This document shows positions 43,101-50,930 of a stretch of DNA of 64,000 nt, one piece after another (position 1 is the stretch's first letter; the number at the start of each line of letters is the position of its first letter). The notes under the pieces were generated by a model that was not told where the DNA came from, searched no databases, and was given only the letters and a program-made list of their open reading frames with translations. Source of the stretch: Oceanobacillus bengalensis (GTDB taxonomy: Bacteria > Bacillota > Bacilli > Bacillales > Amphibacillaceae); assembly GCF_003628445.1 (NCBI RefSeq), contig NZ_RBZO01000013.1, positions 1 through 64,000 on the forward strand, given 5' to 3'. The position numbers and the translations under genes were made by a program.

Positions 43101-43340
43101 CTGACAATCTTTATTATAAGAGGAAAGCCGTGGGCAGCTACATGCTGTTTGTAATTTCCCGTGCTTATCCTTCTCAAGAGTGACATGAAAATTCTCGATC
43201 CCTTCAACTGTTGCTTCAATGCTTTTTGGTGATCGTTTCTCCATGCTTACTTTTCCATTACGATAAAAAGCATCCCCTCTTTTAAAGGAAACCGTACCAC
43301 ATCGTTCTTTAATAATCTTTGGATTTAATTTTGTTTGCAT
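40125..43340 (-). CDS. SNF2-family helicase with SWIM zinc finger (YwqA/RapA-like)
   Basis: A 1071-residue DNA-dependent ATPase or translocase. A SWIM zinc finger lies at residues 60-90 (C67-S-C69...C79-Q-H81). It is followed by the bacterial SNF2-associated region (about 150-600), then the ATPase core: ADDMGLGKTIQ (Walker A), DEAQVFKNP (box II), LTGTPIENSLEELWSIF, and the helicase C-terminal part with FSQFTKML, SLKAGGTGLNLTGADTVIF and DRAHRIGQ. It is probably cytosolic, acting on transcription or DNA-repair complexes; the exact role in Bacillus is unclear. GAGGGA precedes the ATG. It stands alone. Confidence 0.9.
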   Translation of the reverse strand: MQTKLNPKIIKERCGTVSFKRGDAFYRNGKVSMEKRSPKSIEATVEGIENFHVTLEKDKHGKLQTACSCPRLSSYNKDCQHIAAVLIALHDQKNQRTDGSLSDGEHPHQTTEELSDKLLSLFQEPSVQQSSHQRHFENREIIDITFLCKPVTVEMQKTMFGIELTVDQAPLLKIRDFLEKVRAGKSYHVSTSKKYDPVKHCFQTEADRVIQELIQVMDDQKMYQRAIPSKFIDDSMEQLILIPASSWERIEPLLVKVPSVVLEYDGKRYRHFQLSDETLPLKFEFEEAKAEGYQLRINGFNRMFVMRDYHTVLFNGKLIPMKRDDTERLSELKRMLENSGTNEIPIREAQMKYFMEKLVPALRKMGEIHLSGAITKRLRKTPLSAKLYLDRVKDRLLAGLEFQYENVIINPLDKRESQVGSMIIRDTEKEKEILQIIEDSQFNETESGYYFHNEALEYNFLYHELPKIQKLAQVYATTAVRTRIIPKNPRPRIRVKHKKERTNWLEFTFDMDGIPQKEIKEVLVALEEKRKYYRLKDGALLSLETREMEEISRFLNAVPMQDEEFEKGIEVPVIKGLRLLDSVGDSDTISIEASFRDFLESIYHPEQLKSKVPERLDNILRNYQKQGYRWMKQVASYGFGGILADDMGLGKTIQSITFIVSELKQIREGNKPVLIVCPSSLTYNWQAEIMKFSPEIQAIIMDGKKVERTKLQKEIKDMDVLITSYPLLRSDIIWYEKQEFHTVFFDEAQVFKNPMTQTARAVKKLNASHRFALTGTPIENSLEELWSIFHVVFPELFLGLKEYSNLTKKQISRRIRPFMLRRVKEDVLHELPGKNETIVFSELLPEQKTLYASYLAKLRHETLKHLDKETIRKNRIKILAGLTRLRQICCHPALFIDGYEGESAKFRQLMQIAQESKFAGRRVLIFSQFTKMLQLIGKEFAYQGRSFFYLDGKTPSEERIELCNRFNKGERDIFLISLKAGGTGLNLTGADTVIFYDSWWNPAVEEQAADRAHRIGQRHSVEVIKLVAKGTIEEKMNDLQDKKRHLIEEIIDPKERSVAKLTEEDIQDLLG

Positions 43341-43411
43341 GATTACAATCCCTCTTTACCTGAACCCCAGAATATAATACAAACATTATAACACGTCTAG
43401 AGTCCCACTGG

Positions 43412-43451
43412 GGTGCCTGTCACTCGTCGAAAAATGTAGGAAGTTGTCGAA
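43412..43451 (+). repeat. GTGCCTGTCAC repeat, copy 4
   Basis: GGTGCCTGTCACTCGTCGAA then AAATGTAGGAAGTTGTCGAA. A degenerate right end (CAGGTACC) follows at 43465-43472. It lies between the scdA and SNF2 genes. Confidence 0.75.
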
Positions 43452-43479
43452 ATACGAACCGTACCAGGTACCTACAAGA

Positions 43480-43521
43480 AAAGACTAACCCATGTCCAGC
43501 AGTCGGATACGGATTAGTCTT
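43480..43521 (-). terminator. Terminator after scdA
   Basis: AAGACTAATCC and GGGTTAGTCTT (minus strand) pair with one G-T pair, followed by TTCTTG. Confidence 0.75.
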
Positions 43522-43528
43522 ATACTAC

Positions 43529-44221
43529 TTATAATTTCGCAAACAAAACGTTGTTTTCAAGATGTATATGTTGGAACGTATTTTCTTCCATTTCAGCTAG
43601 GCGGGCGTAAGTAATTTGGTAGGAACCACATGTATTTGCTGGTGGCTGGAAGTCATTTGTAATATCCCGCATCAACTTCAATAGCTCACCAACTTCGTTA
43701 TGTTCATCCTCTAGTTCCCCATTCGCTTCTCTTATTTTCTCTAATAAGTCCTTACTAGGATTTGCTTCATATTCTTTAATAAGTGGAAATACATCATTTT
43801 CTTCTTTCATCGTATGTTCTTCCATCTCCATTGAAAACTTGCTATAAATACGGTATAAATCCATTAAATGTGGATGGTTCGGACCATGTTTACGAAAGAT
43901 TTTCGTAACAAATTGACCGAGTGCTGGTAGTTCTTCCATTAAATAAGCATGATGGTGATGTCTAATGTGATCGACTAGTTCTGATAGTGGCTTGGAATCC
44001 CAGTCTACAACCTCATGATCTTCTTTGTTCCACGTTTCAAAACTAGTATTTAACTTCGATAATATCAATTTTTCATCCAAGTCCTTCTCTACAAAGGTTT
44101 CCTTCAACGGGCGATTTCCCCCACAGCAGAAATCAATTCGATGTTCTTTGAATAAATCACTCGCCTTTGGAAAAATCTTCACAATATTTGCTGGTGTATG
44201 TTCAACTGTAAATTGCATCAT
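43529..44221 (-). CDS. scdA: Iron-sulfur cluster repair di-iron protein (RIC, ScdA/YtfE)
   Basis: A 230-residue cytoplasmic protein. The N-terminal ScdA domain has the Cys pair in FCCGGNRPL (about 32-33). A hemerythrin-like di-iron domain (75-228) follows, with the His/Glu ligands DHIRHHHHAYLMEELPAL, EMEEHTMKEENDVFPLI, EDEHNEV and HIHLENNVLF. It repairs Fe-S clusters damaged by nitric oxide or oxidative stress. A perfect FNR-type site lies 54 bp upstream, fitting control by low oxygen or NO. ATG after AGGAGGTTAT; single gene with terminator. Confidence 0.95.
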   Translation of the reverse strand: MMQFTVEHTPANIVKIFPKASDLFKEHRIDFCCGGNRPLKETFVEKDLDEKLILSKLNTSFETWNKEDHEVVDWDSKPLSELVDHIRHHHHAYLMEELPALGQFVTKIFRKHGPNHPHLMDLYRIYSKFSMEMEEHTMKEENDVFPLIKEYEANPSKDLLEKIREANGELEDEHNEVGELLKLMRDITNDFQPPANTCGSYQITYARLAEMEENTFQHIHLENNVLFAKL

Positions 44222-44274
44222 ATAACCTCCTATTTTTTCTTAACATCATCATAATCCAATTAAATAAAAAGTTC

Positions 44275-44290
44275 TGTGACGCAAATCACA
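44275..44290 (-). promoter_or_regulatory. FNR-type binding site upstream of scdA
   Basis: TGTGACGCAAATCACA has perfect TGTGA-N6-TCACA arms. With a -10 box TATGAT at 44248-44253 on the minus strand, its centre falls about 42 bp before the expected transcription start, the spacing for class II activation by Fnr. A CRP-like ArcR-type regulator is the alternative. Confidence 0.7.
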
Positions 44291-44303
44291 CAGTTCCTAA
44301 CAT

Positions 44304-44349
44304 AGTGCCTCCCCTTGTGAAATTTGTCTGAAACCAAACGGTGGCACCC
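44304..44349 (+). repeat. Degenerate GTGCCTGTCAC-type repeat
   Basis: AGTGCCTCCCCTTGTGAAAT, then TTGTCTGAAACC and GGTGGCACC. The arms are recognisable but decayed. It lies between the MFS stop codon and the FNR site of scdA. Confidence 0.4.
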
Positions 44350-44352
44350 AAC

Positions 44353-45660
44353 TCATCCTGTATCTTTTTGTTTAAATCCAGACATGTTTTTTCGCCTTTC
44401 GCCCCATTCCGGGTGTGCCTTATGTAAAACAAAAGGCCTAGCGAGATAAAGGACAGAGACAATAAGTAATATTGCTGATATTCCCATGATCCAAGGTGCT
44501 GGTAGCGTATCATAAAGAAAACCAAATAGGATTGTACCGAGTGGAATCAATGCCTGTGCACTTGTTTCCATAATGGAAAATACACGCCCCTTGTAAGCAT
44601 CATCAATTTGTTTTTGCATCATGACATTAATAGGTGTATTGATAAACATAATGATGGCTCCCAACAAGAACATTAGAATCATATAAAAAGAAAACATACC
44701 CATATATGGTATTTTGACAAGCAAAGGTAAGGAATAAATTGCAAGAATGATTCCTAATAATAGAATTCCTCTCTTGGCATACACAAGTGGATAAACCAAT
44801 TCCTTGCGAATAGATAAATAAACTGACATGATGAGCATACCTACAGCAAAAGAGCTTTCGACGATCCCAAAATGCTCAGATGACATATGCAAATTGTCAA
44901 TAAGGATAAAGGAATAGCCTACTTGAAAGGCACCTACAAAGAAATTAATAACAAGTGCAATCGAAATGATTGCCATAATGACAGATTTTCCCTTCACATA
45001 AGCAAAACCTTCTTTCATGCTTTGCCACATAGACCCCTGTTCTTTGCCCGCAACATTTTCCTTCAAATTTATAAATAGGTTGAACTGCATCGTTGATTCA
45101 AGACTGAGCGCAATAATCATAGCAACAAGATAAATCGCAAGTAAGACAGTTATGGATACGAATCCATACAATATACCACCTACTGCAGGACTCGCAATGG
45201 AAGCAATTGAGACGACCATTTGGTTTAATGACATCGCCTTTTGGATTCTATCGGAATCAATTAGACCACTAATAGAAGATGTAAATGCCAATCCAGAAAA
45301 TGTTGACGTAAGTGAAAAAATCGCTGTTGCTATATAAATTGTCGTAATTGAAAAACCAATCGTCAAGCTAATCGTGATTAAACTAATGATGGTCAAGACA
45401 GTTGCAATGTGGGAAATAATAACAACCTTTTTTCTCGAGAAACGATCAGCCACATATCCAGCAAATGGTGCTGCAATCGTCCTCGGCAATACATTGCAAA
45501 GTAAATTTAATGCAAAGTTGGTAGCAGACCCTGTTACTTGCAAAATATAAAAACTAGCAGCGAACGCGTATACTTGTGCTCCAAAACTGGAAATAAATTT
45601 ACTAACGATGAACGTCCACAAATGGTATGTTGCCTTTTTAAATTTTAACTGTTCATTCAT
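44353..45660 (-). CDS. MFS transporter, drug/siderophore exporter-like
   Basis: A 435-residue protein with 12 predicted helices and the exporter-type motif GYVADRFSRKKVVIISH after helix 2, as in EntS/MdtH-like (MFS_3) carriers. It is probably a drug or metabolite efflux pump. On the minus strand the promoter is excellent (TTGTAA, 17 bp, TATAAT) and is flanked by palindromic operators shared with the divergent XRE-TPR regulator, so its expression is likely repressed until an inducer appears. AAGGAG lies 11 nt before the ATG. Confidence 0.85.
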   Translation of the reverse strand: MNEQLKFKKATYHLWTFIVSKFISSFGAQVYAFAASFYILQVTGSATNFALNLLCNVLPRTIAAPFAGYVADRFSRKKVVIISHIATVLTIISLITISLTIGFSITTIYIATAIFSLTSTFSGLAFTSSISGLIDSDRIQKAMSLNQMVVSIASIASPAVGGILYGFVSITVLLAIYLVAMIIALSLESTMQFNLFINLKENVAGKEQGSMWQSMKEGFAYVKGKSVIMAIISIALVINFFVGAFQVGYSFILIDNLHMSSEHFGIVESSFAVGMLIMSVYLSIRKELVYPLVYAKRGILLLGIILAIYSLPLLVKIPYMGMFSFYMILMFLLGAIIMFINTPINVMMQKQIDDAYKGRVFSIMETSAQALIPLGTILFGFLYDTLPAPWIMGISAILLIVSVLYLARPFVLHKAHPEWGERRKNMSGFKQKDTG

Positions 45661-45677
45661 TCTTTAGCACACTCCTT

Positions 45678-45804
45678 AAGTTTAATTTGATTAAACTTAT
45701 TATAGGAAATTTGGAGAATATTTACAACACAAAAGTTAAATATAATTAAACTTTTTGTAAAAACAGAACGCTTTTCATATTGAATAATATTTAATATAAT
45801 TAAA
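45678..45804. promoter_or_regulatory. Three evenly spaced TTTAAT-N3-ATTAAA operators in a divergent promoter
   Basis: Core sites begin at 45681 (TTTAAT, TTG, ATTAAA), 45736 (TTAAAT, ATA, ATTAAA) and 45790 (TTTAAT, ATA, ATTAAA), 55 and 54 bp apart. The first extends to AAGTTTAAT/ATTAAACTT, a 21-bp palindrome. It abuts the -10 box (45699-45704) of the MFS promoter, whose -35 box is at 45722-45727. The second lies just upstream of that -35. The third overlaps the likely promoter of the XRE gene. Confidence 0.65.
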
Positions 45805-45969
45805 ATATATAACTGTAAACTTCAATCAGTGTGGGGCTTCCTTTTCCCCATAGTTTGTTAGTTGAACCAATCGGGGTGTTAGTGTCTAATCTCTCCACCT
45901 AAAATTCTTAGTACTACTGTGGTGGGAGTCTTATGGATGGTTGACAGGATAAATTGCGAGGTGGCTTCT

Positions 45970-47232
45970 ATGGAAACATTAGGTGAACGTATCCGTAAAA
46001 TGAGAAAAGAAAAAAAAATGACGCTGGAAGAACTAGCTGGGGAAAGAATATCCAAAAGCATGTTAAGCCTGATCGAAAATAATAAGGCACAACCTTCGAT
46101 GGAAAGTTTAACCTTTATTAGTGAACAGCTTGGAGTTGGCGTAGGAGAACTAATGCAACAGGGGGATAAGAAAGAAATAAGAAAGCTATTAAAACAAGCG
46201 GAAGTACTTTATCACTCCGAATCAGAAATATATGTGCAGGATCAGTTGGTCAGGAAATTCACTAAAGTGGTCGAACATATTAGGCCTTACTTGAATCAAC
46301 TTGAAGATGGATATGAATCTGCTCGTTTATTGCAACTGTATAGCTATAGCCTGTTTTATTCCAACCAAGACGGCTGGCAAGATACGTTAAAGCATGCTGC
46401 TAACATTTATGAAAAGATAAATGCAACTTCAAAGAGAGCGAGTATTGGAATCTTTCAAGCAACTGTTTTGTTTTCCAAAAATAAGTATTCGTCTGCCCTA
46501 CAGGTACTTTTACAAGAAAAAGAAAAAATTGAACAGAAAGAGCCATACATCGATCCACTAATAAAACTTGATTTTGACTATAGTGAGGCAGTTTATCGAT
46601 TGGCTATAGGGGATACAGATGTAGCAATGCAAGTGATTGAGAATGCCATTCAATACTCAAAAACACATAAAATTTTTTATCATATCGATGATTTATTCCG
46701 TATCGCCGCTGGGTATGGGCTATTATTTCATGATGAAGAAAAGATATCCTATTATACGAATAAATTAAAGCACTATGGTGAATTTGTTGATGATCCATTT
46801 TATCATGCTTTCGCAGATTTTATAGCAGCTGAGAGAATGATTTTTAAGGAGCAAAATTTTTCTGGTGCATTAGATCGCATTGAAAAACACTTAAATGAAG
46901 TAAGTATTGAAACGTTGGACCCACATTTCATCATTGTGAAGGGAAAATGCCTTTATGAACTTGGCCATTATGAAGAGGCAATCCATTGGCTAAACAAAGT
47001 AAACGTACCATACTACTTGCATCATCCATATGATTTATCACTCTTATATATAGGAGATTCCTATAAAGCTTTATGTCATTTGAAGCTTGATAACTTAGAA
47101 CAAGCTCTTACGTTTGCTACATTGGCAAAGGAAAACTTTGAGCCAATTCTTGATTCTTTCTACAAAGAATTTGCTTATAGGACCTACCGCCAAGTTGTAG
47201 AGGCGATTAAAAAAGAGAAAAAAATTCCTTGA
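45970..47232 (+). CDS. XRE-family regulator with tetratricopeptide repeats
   Basis: 420 residues. The N-terminal helix-turn-helix (TLGERIRKMRKEKKMTLEEL, then ISKSMLSLIENNKAQPSMES) is Cro/CI-like. The remaining 330 residues form TPR-type helical hairpins, as in PlcR/Rap-like (RRNPP) regulators that bind signal peptides or other ligands. No small peptide gene is seen directly downstream. It is divergent from the MFS exporter, with shared operators, and is the prime candidate for their repressor. ATG 45970 has GAGGTGG 6 nt upstream; the frame is open back to 45919 but without a ribosome site. Confidence 0.85.
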   Translation: METLGERIRKMRKEKKMTLEELAGERISKSMLSLIENNKAQPSMESLTFISEQLGVGVGELMQQGDKKEIRKLLKQAEVLYHSESEIYVQDQLVRKFTKVVEHIRPYLNQLEDGYESARLLQLYSYSLFYSNQDGWQDTLKHAANIYEKINATSKRASIGIFQATVLFSKNKYSSALQVLLQEKEKIEQKEPYIDPLIKLDFDYSEAVYRLAIGDTDVAMQVIENAIQYSKTHKIFYHIDDLFRIAAGYGLLFHDEEKISYYTNKLKHYGEFVDDPFYHAFADFIAAERMIFKEQNFSGALDRIEKHLNEVSIETLDPHFIIVKGKCLYELGHYEEAIHWLNKVNVPYYLHHPYDLSLLYIGDSYKALCHLKLDNLEQALTFATLAKENFEPILDSFYKEFAYRTYRQVVEAIKKEKKIP

Positions 47233-47256
47233 ATAATATCAACAACTTTTTCGTTT

Positions 47257-47297
47257 CCTGCCACCGCGAAATATGCCGAAAACCGGATGGTGACAGG
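47257..47297 (+). repeat. GTGCCTGTCAC repeat, diverged copy
   Basis: CCTGCCACC and GGTGACAGG enclose a diverged centre (GCGAAATATGCCGAAAA). It lies between the XRE and TraB-like genes. Confidence 0.55.
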
Positions 47298-47360
47298 TAT
47301 CCATTAATTGTGGTATGAATAGATATAGTTAAAATCTTAGGAGATGGAGCTGAAGTTTTA

Positions 47361-48623
47361 ATGAAACGCATATTACCAATTCTATTATGGATAATGGTAG
47401 CTTCTGTCTTGATTGCATGTCAGGATGAGAACGTAGCAGAACCGATTACTTTTTCTGATGAGCAATTAGAAATCGCATTAAGAGAGGAAGCAGGTAAAGC
47501 ATCAGACGAGGAACTTTATGAAACAGATTTTGATGAAATTGTTGAAATTAATTTATCCGAATTAGGAATTGGTGACTTAAGTGGCCTAGAAGTATTGGAT
47601 AGTTTGGAAACACTATCACTTGAGGACAATGAAATCACTGATTTTTCGATTTTAACAGAGTTAGAGAATCTAGAAAAAGTTAATGTTGTTGGCAATCCAA
47701 TCGATGAAAATGAAGAGACACAAACATTATTAGAAGAACTAAATGAAAAGGGTATCGAGGTTATCAATACGAAACCAGAAATCGTCGGTAGTCCTGATGG
47801 TCCTGGTGGCTTCCTTTGGGAAGTAGAAAACGGAGACACAACAGTTTACTTGCAAGGAACCATTCATATTGGAATAGAAGACTTATACCCATTGCATGAG
47901 AAAATCGAGGAAGCATATGCATCATCCGATGTCATCGTACCTGAAATTGACCTAACTACACTTAACCCATTTGAATTACAAGATGTTATGGTAGAGCTCG
48001 GTACATATCAAGATGGGACCACAATCAAAGATCACATACCAGAAGAATTGTACAATAATGTAGGAGCTACATTGGAAGAAATTGGTATACCTCTACAGCT
48101 ATTAGAGATGTACAAACCGTGGATTTTATCTTCAACCATTCAACAACTAATGACAGAACAACTTGGTTACATACATGGAGTGGATGAATACTTTTTAAAC
48201 CGTGCAGCTGACGACGGGAAGGAAATCATTGCGTTAGAAACAGCAGAAGAGCAATTTAATATTTTTGCAGAGACTTCACTAGAATATCAGGTACAAATGC
48301 TAGAAGAATCGTTAATCGATCTAGAAATCTACAAGCAGGACCTTGATACGTTAATCGGGTTATACAAAGAAGGGGATATTGATAAATTATTAGCTGCTTT
48401 AACAGCAGAGGAAGATGTGGACATGACCGAAGAAGATCAGGAATTTATGGAGGCATTGAATGATAATAGAAACGATGGAATGGCAGAGGACATCATGGGG
48501 TTCCTTGAAGAAGATAACGGGAAAACATATTTCGTTATCGTAGGTAGCTTACACTATATCATGGAACCACATATTATATCCATTCTAGAAGAAAACGGTT
48601 ATGAAGTAGAACATATTCATTAA
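47361..48623 (+). CDS. TraB/GumN-family lipoprotein with N-terminal leucine-rich repeats
   Basis: 420 residues. Lipobox VLIAC (Cys20) puts it outside the membrane. Residues 55-125 are leucine-rich repeats (LSELGIGDLSGLEVLDSLET, LSLEDNEITDFSILTELENL). Residues 150-420 are the TraB/GumN domain with its GxxH pairs, GTIHIG (166-171) and GSLHY (395-399), likely metal-binding, plus the conserved ETAEEQF. The family has proposed metallo-hydrolase or protease activity. The LRR fusion is unusual to my knowledge and suggests binding of a protein partner at the surface. The 3' end adjoins a palindromic repeat shared with the convergent transporter gene. Confidence 0.8.
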   Translation: MKRILPILLWIMVASVLIACQDENVAEPITFSDEQLEIALREEAGKASDEELYETDFDEIVEINLSELGIGDLSGLEVLDSLETLSLEDNEITDFSILTELENLEKVNVVGNPIDENEETQTLLEELNEKGIEVINTKPEIVGSPDGPGGFLWEVENGDTTVYLQGTIHIGIEDLYPLHEKIEEAYASSDVIVPEIDLTTLNPFELQDVMVELGTYQDGTTIKDHIPEELYNNVGATLEEIGIPLQLLEMYKPWILSSTIQQLMTEQLGYIHGVDEYFLNRAADDGKEIIALETAEEQFNIFAETSLEYQVQMLEESLIDLEIYKQDLDTLIGLYKEGDIDKLLAALTAEEDVDMTEEDQEFMEALNDNRNDGMAEDIMGFLEEDNGKTYFVIVGSLHYIMEPHIISILEENGYEVEHIH

Positions 48624-48630
48624 TTTTGTG

Positions 48631-48680
48631 GTGACAGGCACTTGTCAGGATTTGTCGAATCCAGGATAGTGCCTGTCACT
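48631..48680. repeat. GTGCCTGTCAC repeat, full palindromic copy overlapping a CDS end
   Basis: GTGACAGGCAC (48631-48641) and GTGCCTGTCAC (48669-48679) form a perfect 11-bp stem around TTGTCAGGATTTGTCGAATC. It lies between convergent genes and contains the stop codon and last residues of the UMF1 transporter. It may serve as a bidirectional terminator. Confidence 0.85.
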
Positions 48681-49922
48681 CTTAGGTTCTGGGACAAACA
48701 TTAATATAACGAATCCGATAACAAATAATATCGCTAAGCTAAACACGCCAATAGCAGAGCTACCTGTCATTTGTGTTGTAACACCAACAAGGAATGGACC
48801 TGTAACTGCTGCAAATCTACCAAAAATATTATAGAATCCGAAAAACTCATTCGATTTCTCTTTCGGAACCATTTGTGCAAAGAAAGAACGGCTTAGTGCT
48901 TGAATACCACCCTGTGCTGTTGCTACTAGCATTGCCAAGACCCAAAAGTCTACAAGTGTTTCAAGAAACATTGCATATATACAAACAAATATATAAATAA
49001 TAATTCCAGCATAGATCATTTTCTTTGCACCGAACCGTATTGCAAGTTTACCAAATAGAATAGCAAATGGCGCTGCAACAATTTGGACTGCCAGCAATGC
49101 AATAATTAATCCAGTGGAACTTAATCCTACATCAGAACCATAGGCAGTTGACATCGATATTATTGTTCCTACCCCATCAATGTAGAAAAAATAAGCAAGT
49201 AGAAAAAGAAAAATTGCTCTGTACTGCCGAATATCTTTAAAGGTTTTTCCAAGTCGTGTAAAACTACTTGCCACAATTCTCGGTTCACGTTCCACCCAAT
49301 GAATTTGTTTTACATTTTTCAGTAATGGAAGGGTAAAACAAATCCACCATATCGCTGTAATTAAAAAAGCGATTTTACTTGCTGTACTGACAGCGAGTGG
49401 AATCATTTCCATTTGTGATAAGAGAATGATAGCAATACAAATAATAAATGGAATGACACTACCAATGTAGCCTAGAGCATAGCCTCTTGCAGATACCTCA
49501 TCCATTCGCTCAGCTTCTGTCACATCAACGATAAATGCATCATAGAAAACATTTGCTCCACGCGCACCTATCGTAGTCAGCATATAAACAATTAATAACA
49601 TGACCCAATTATTCGCTGGGACGAAAACCAAAGCTATGGTTGATGCGGTTCCTAAGATAAAGAAAAAAAGGAAGAATTTCTTTTTCATCCCTTTATAATC
49701 TGCGATGGTTCCTAAAATTGGCCCAAGCATCGCTAAAATAAATGTAGAGATTGAAATTGTGTACCCCAAATAGGCAGTGGAATCAGCCCCACTAACACCG
49801 GCATTTTCAGCAACTCCTTTAAAAAAAATCGGAAAAATTGCTGTCGTAATAATAATCGAATAGGCTGAATTTGCCCAGTCATACATCATCCAACTCTTCT
49901 CTTCTTTTTTATATCTCCCCAC
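48645..49922 (-). CDS. UMF1-family (Atg22-like) MFS transporter
   Basis: A 425-residue protein with 12 helices and the UMF1 signature near the N terminus (SWMMYDWANSAYSIIITTAI). The central GARGANVFYDAFIVDVTEAE and QALSRSFFAQMVPKEKSNEF are also typical. The yeast relative Atg22 exports amino acids from the vacuole; bacterial substrates are unknown. Start GTG behind a G-rich ribosome site. The last eleven residues (SDRHYPGFDKS) and the stop codon are encoded by a dispersed repeat, so the native C terminus has been replaced or extended. Confidence 0.85.
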   Translation of the reverse strand: MGRYKKEEKSWMMYDWANSAYSIIITTAIFPIFFKGVAENAGVSGADSTAYLGYTISISTFILAMLGPILGTIADYKGMKKKFFLFFFILGTASTIALVFVPANNWVMLLIVYMLTTIGARGANVFYDAFIVDVTEAERMDEVSARGYALGYIGSVIPFIICIAIILLSQMEMIPLAVSTASKIAFLITAIWWICFTLPLLKNVKQIHWVEREPRIVASSFTRLGKTFKDIRQYRAIFLFLLAYFFYIDGVGTIISMSTAYGSDVGLSSTGLIIALLAVQIVAAPFAILFGKLAIRFGAKKMIYAGIIIYIFVCIYAMFLETLVDFWVLAMLVATAQGGIQALSRSFFAQMVPKEKSNEFFGFYNIFGRFAAVTGPFLVGVTTQMTGSSAIGVFSLAILFVIGFVILMFVPEPKSDRHYPGFDKS

Positions 49923-50022
49923 TACACTTACCCCCTTCTCCTCATATACATATAGTCTACAATAAGTATATGTTAGCGAATAGAGTGATTGTACAAACTT
50001 TACAAAAACTTAGCGCTCTTAC

Positions 50023-50053
50023 GGTGCCTGTCACTTGTCGTAATTTGTCGAAA
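50023..50053 (+). repeat. GTGCCTGTCAC repeat, left-arm copy 6
   Basis: GGTGCCTGTCACTTGTCGTA then ATTTGTCGAAA. Right arm absent. It lies upstream of the UMF1 gene and just past the SDR terminator. Confidence 0.8.
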
Positions 50054-50072
50054 GCAAAGATAGTTACAAGCA

Positions 50073-50116
50073 CAAAAAAAGGAGTAGTCGCCCCTTCTAG
50101 AGCGATCACTCCCTTT
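50073..50116 (-). terminator. Terminator after the second SDR gene
   Basis: AAAGGGAGTGATCGC pairs with GCGACTACTCCTTT (minus strand, two mismatches), followed by TTTTTGTG. Confidence 0.8.
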
Positions 50117-50130
50117 AAACACTACTACTA

Positions 50131-50892
50131 TTAAAATGCTGCTGTCCAGCCACCATCAGCGGTTACAACTGTACCATTTAAAAAGCTAGATTCATCAGAA
50201 GCTAGGAATAATGCAACTTGTGCAATTTCTTCTGGTTTACCCGTTCTCGGTATCACAGCTTGTGCAACCTGTGTACGACTAGCACCAAATTCACTCACAT
50301 TCTTCATGGAAGATGCGATATTAGTTTCTACGGCACCTGGTGCAATCGCATTACAACGAATACCTTTCTGCGCATACATAAAACCAGTATTTTTCGTAAT
50401 TCCTACAACAGCATGCTTGGAAGCACCATATGCAACACCTGCATGTGCACCGTTTAGCCCGCCAGTAGAAGCAGTGTTAACAATAACACCTTTTCCTTTT
50501 TCTAAGAAAATAGGCACTGCTTTCCGAATTGCCTGCATAACACCTTTTGTATTCACATTAAAAATCAAATCCCATTTTTCATCAGAGATTTCTCCAATAG
50601 GTTCAAATCCATCCATAATACCTGCATTATTAACTAAAATATCCAATGTTCCGTATTCATTTACTGCTGTATCAATCATGTTTTCAATATCTTCTCGTTC
50701 TGCAACATTCACTTTTACAGACTTTGCGGTTCCACCGTTATTAGAAATTTCATTAACAACAGCTTCTGCTCCTTCAAGGTTAAGGTCGGCAACAATTACT
50801 TTTGCCCCTTCTTTTGCATATAATTCTGCGATCGCTTTCCCCATACCAGATGCTGCTCCTGTAACAACTGCTACTTTTCCATCGAGTTTCAT
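50131..50892 (-). CDS. Short-chain dehydrogenase/reductase (second SDR/TetR pair, FabG-like)
   Basis: A 253-residue classical SDR: TGAASGMG cofactor motif (12-19), VADLN (Asp favouring NAD), VNNAG (about 88), catalytic Ser in NTASTGG, YGASK (Tyr-x3-Lys) and the C-terminal SDESSFLNGTVVTADGGW. It resembles 3-oxoacyl-ACP reductases and glucose/sorbitol-type dehydrogenases; the substrate is unknown. Only moderately similar to the SDR at 12133, but in the same arrangement beside a divergent TetR. AAGGAGAAG precedes the ATG. Confidence 0.85.
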   Translation of the reverse strand: MKLDGKVAVVTGAASGMGKAIAELYAKEGAKVIVADLNLEGAEAVVNEISNNGGTAKSVKVNVAEREDIENMIDTAVNEYGTLDILVNNAGIMDGFEPIGEISDEKWDLIFNVNTKGVMQAIRKAVPIFLEKGKGVIVNTASTGGLNGAHAGVAYGASKHAVVGITKNTGFMYAQKGIRCNAIAPGAVETNIASSMKNVSEFGASRTQVAQAVIPRTGKPEEIAQVALFLASDESSFLNGTVVTADGGWTAAF

Positions 50893-50930
50893 ATGTATCT
50901 TCTCCTTTAGTAAATTTATCGTAATCTAAA

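Noticed and set aside
44275-44290. The FNR-type palindrome as a repeat arm
   Set aside because: It shares TGTGAC-like bases with the repeat, but its TGTGA-N6-TCACA symmetry and promoter spacing are those of an Fnr site.
44286-44525. Minus-strand 79-codon ORF
   Set aside because: It lies mostly inside the MFS gene in another frame and has no ribosome site.
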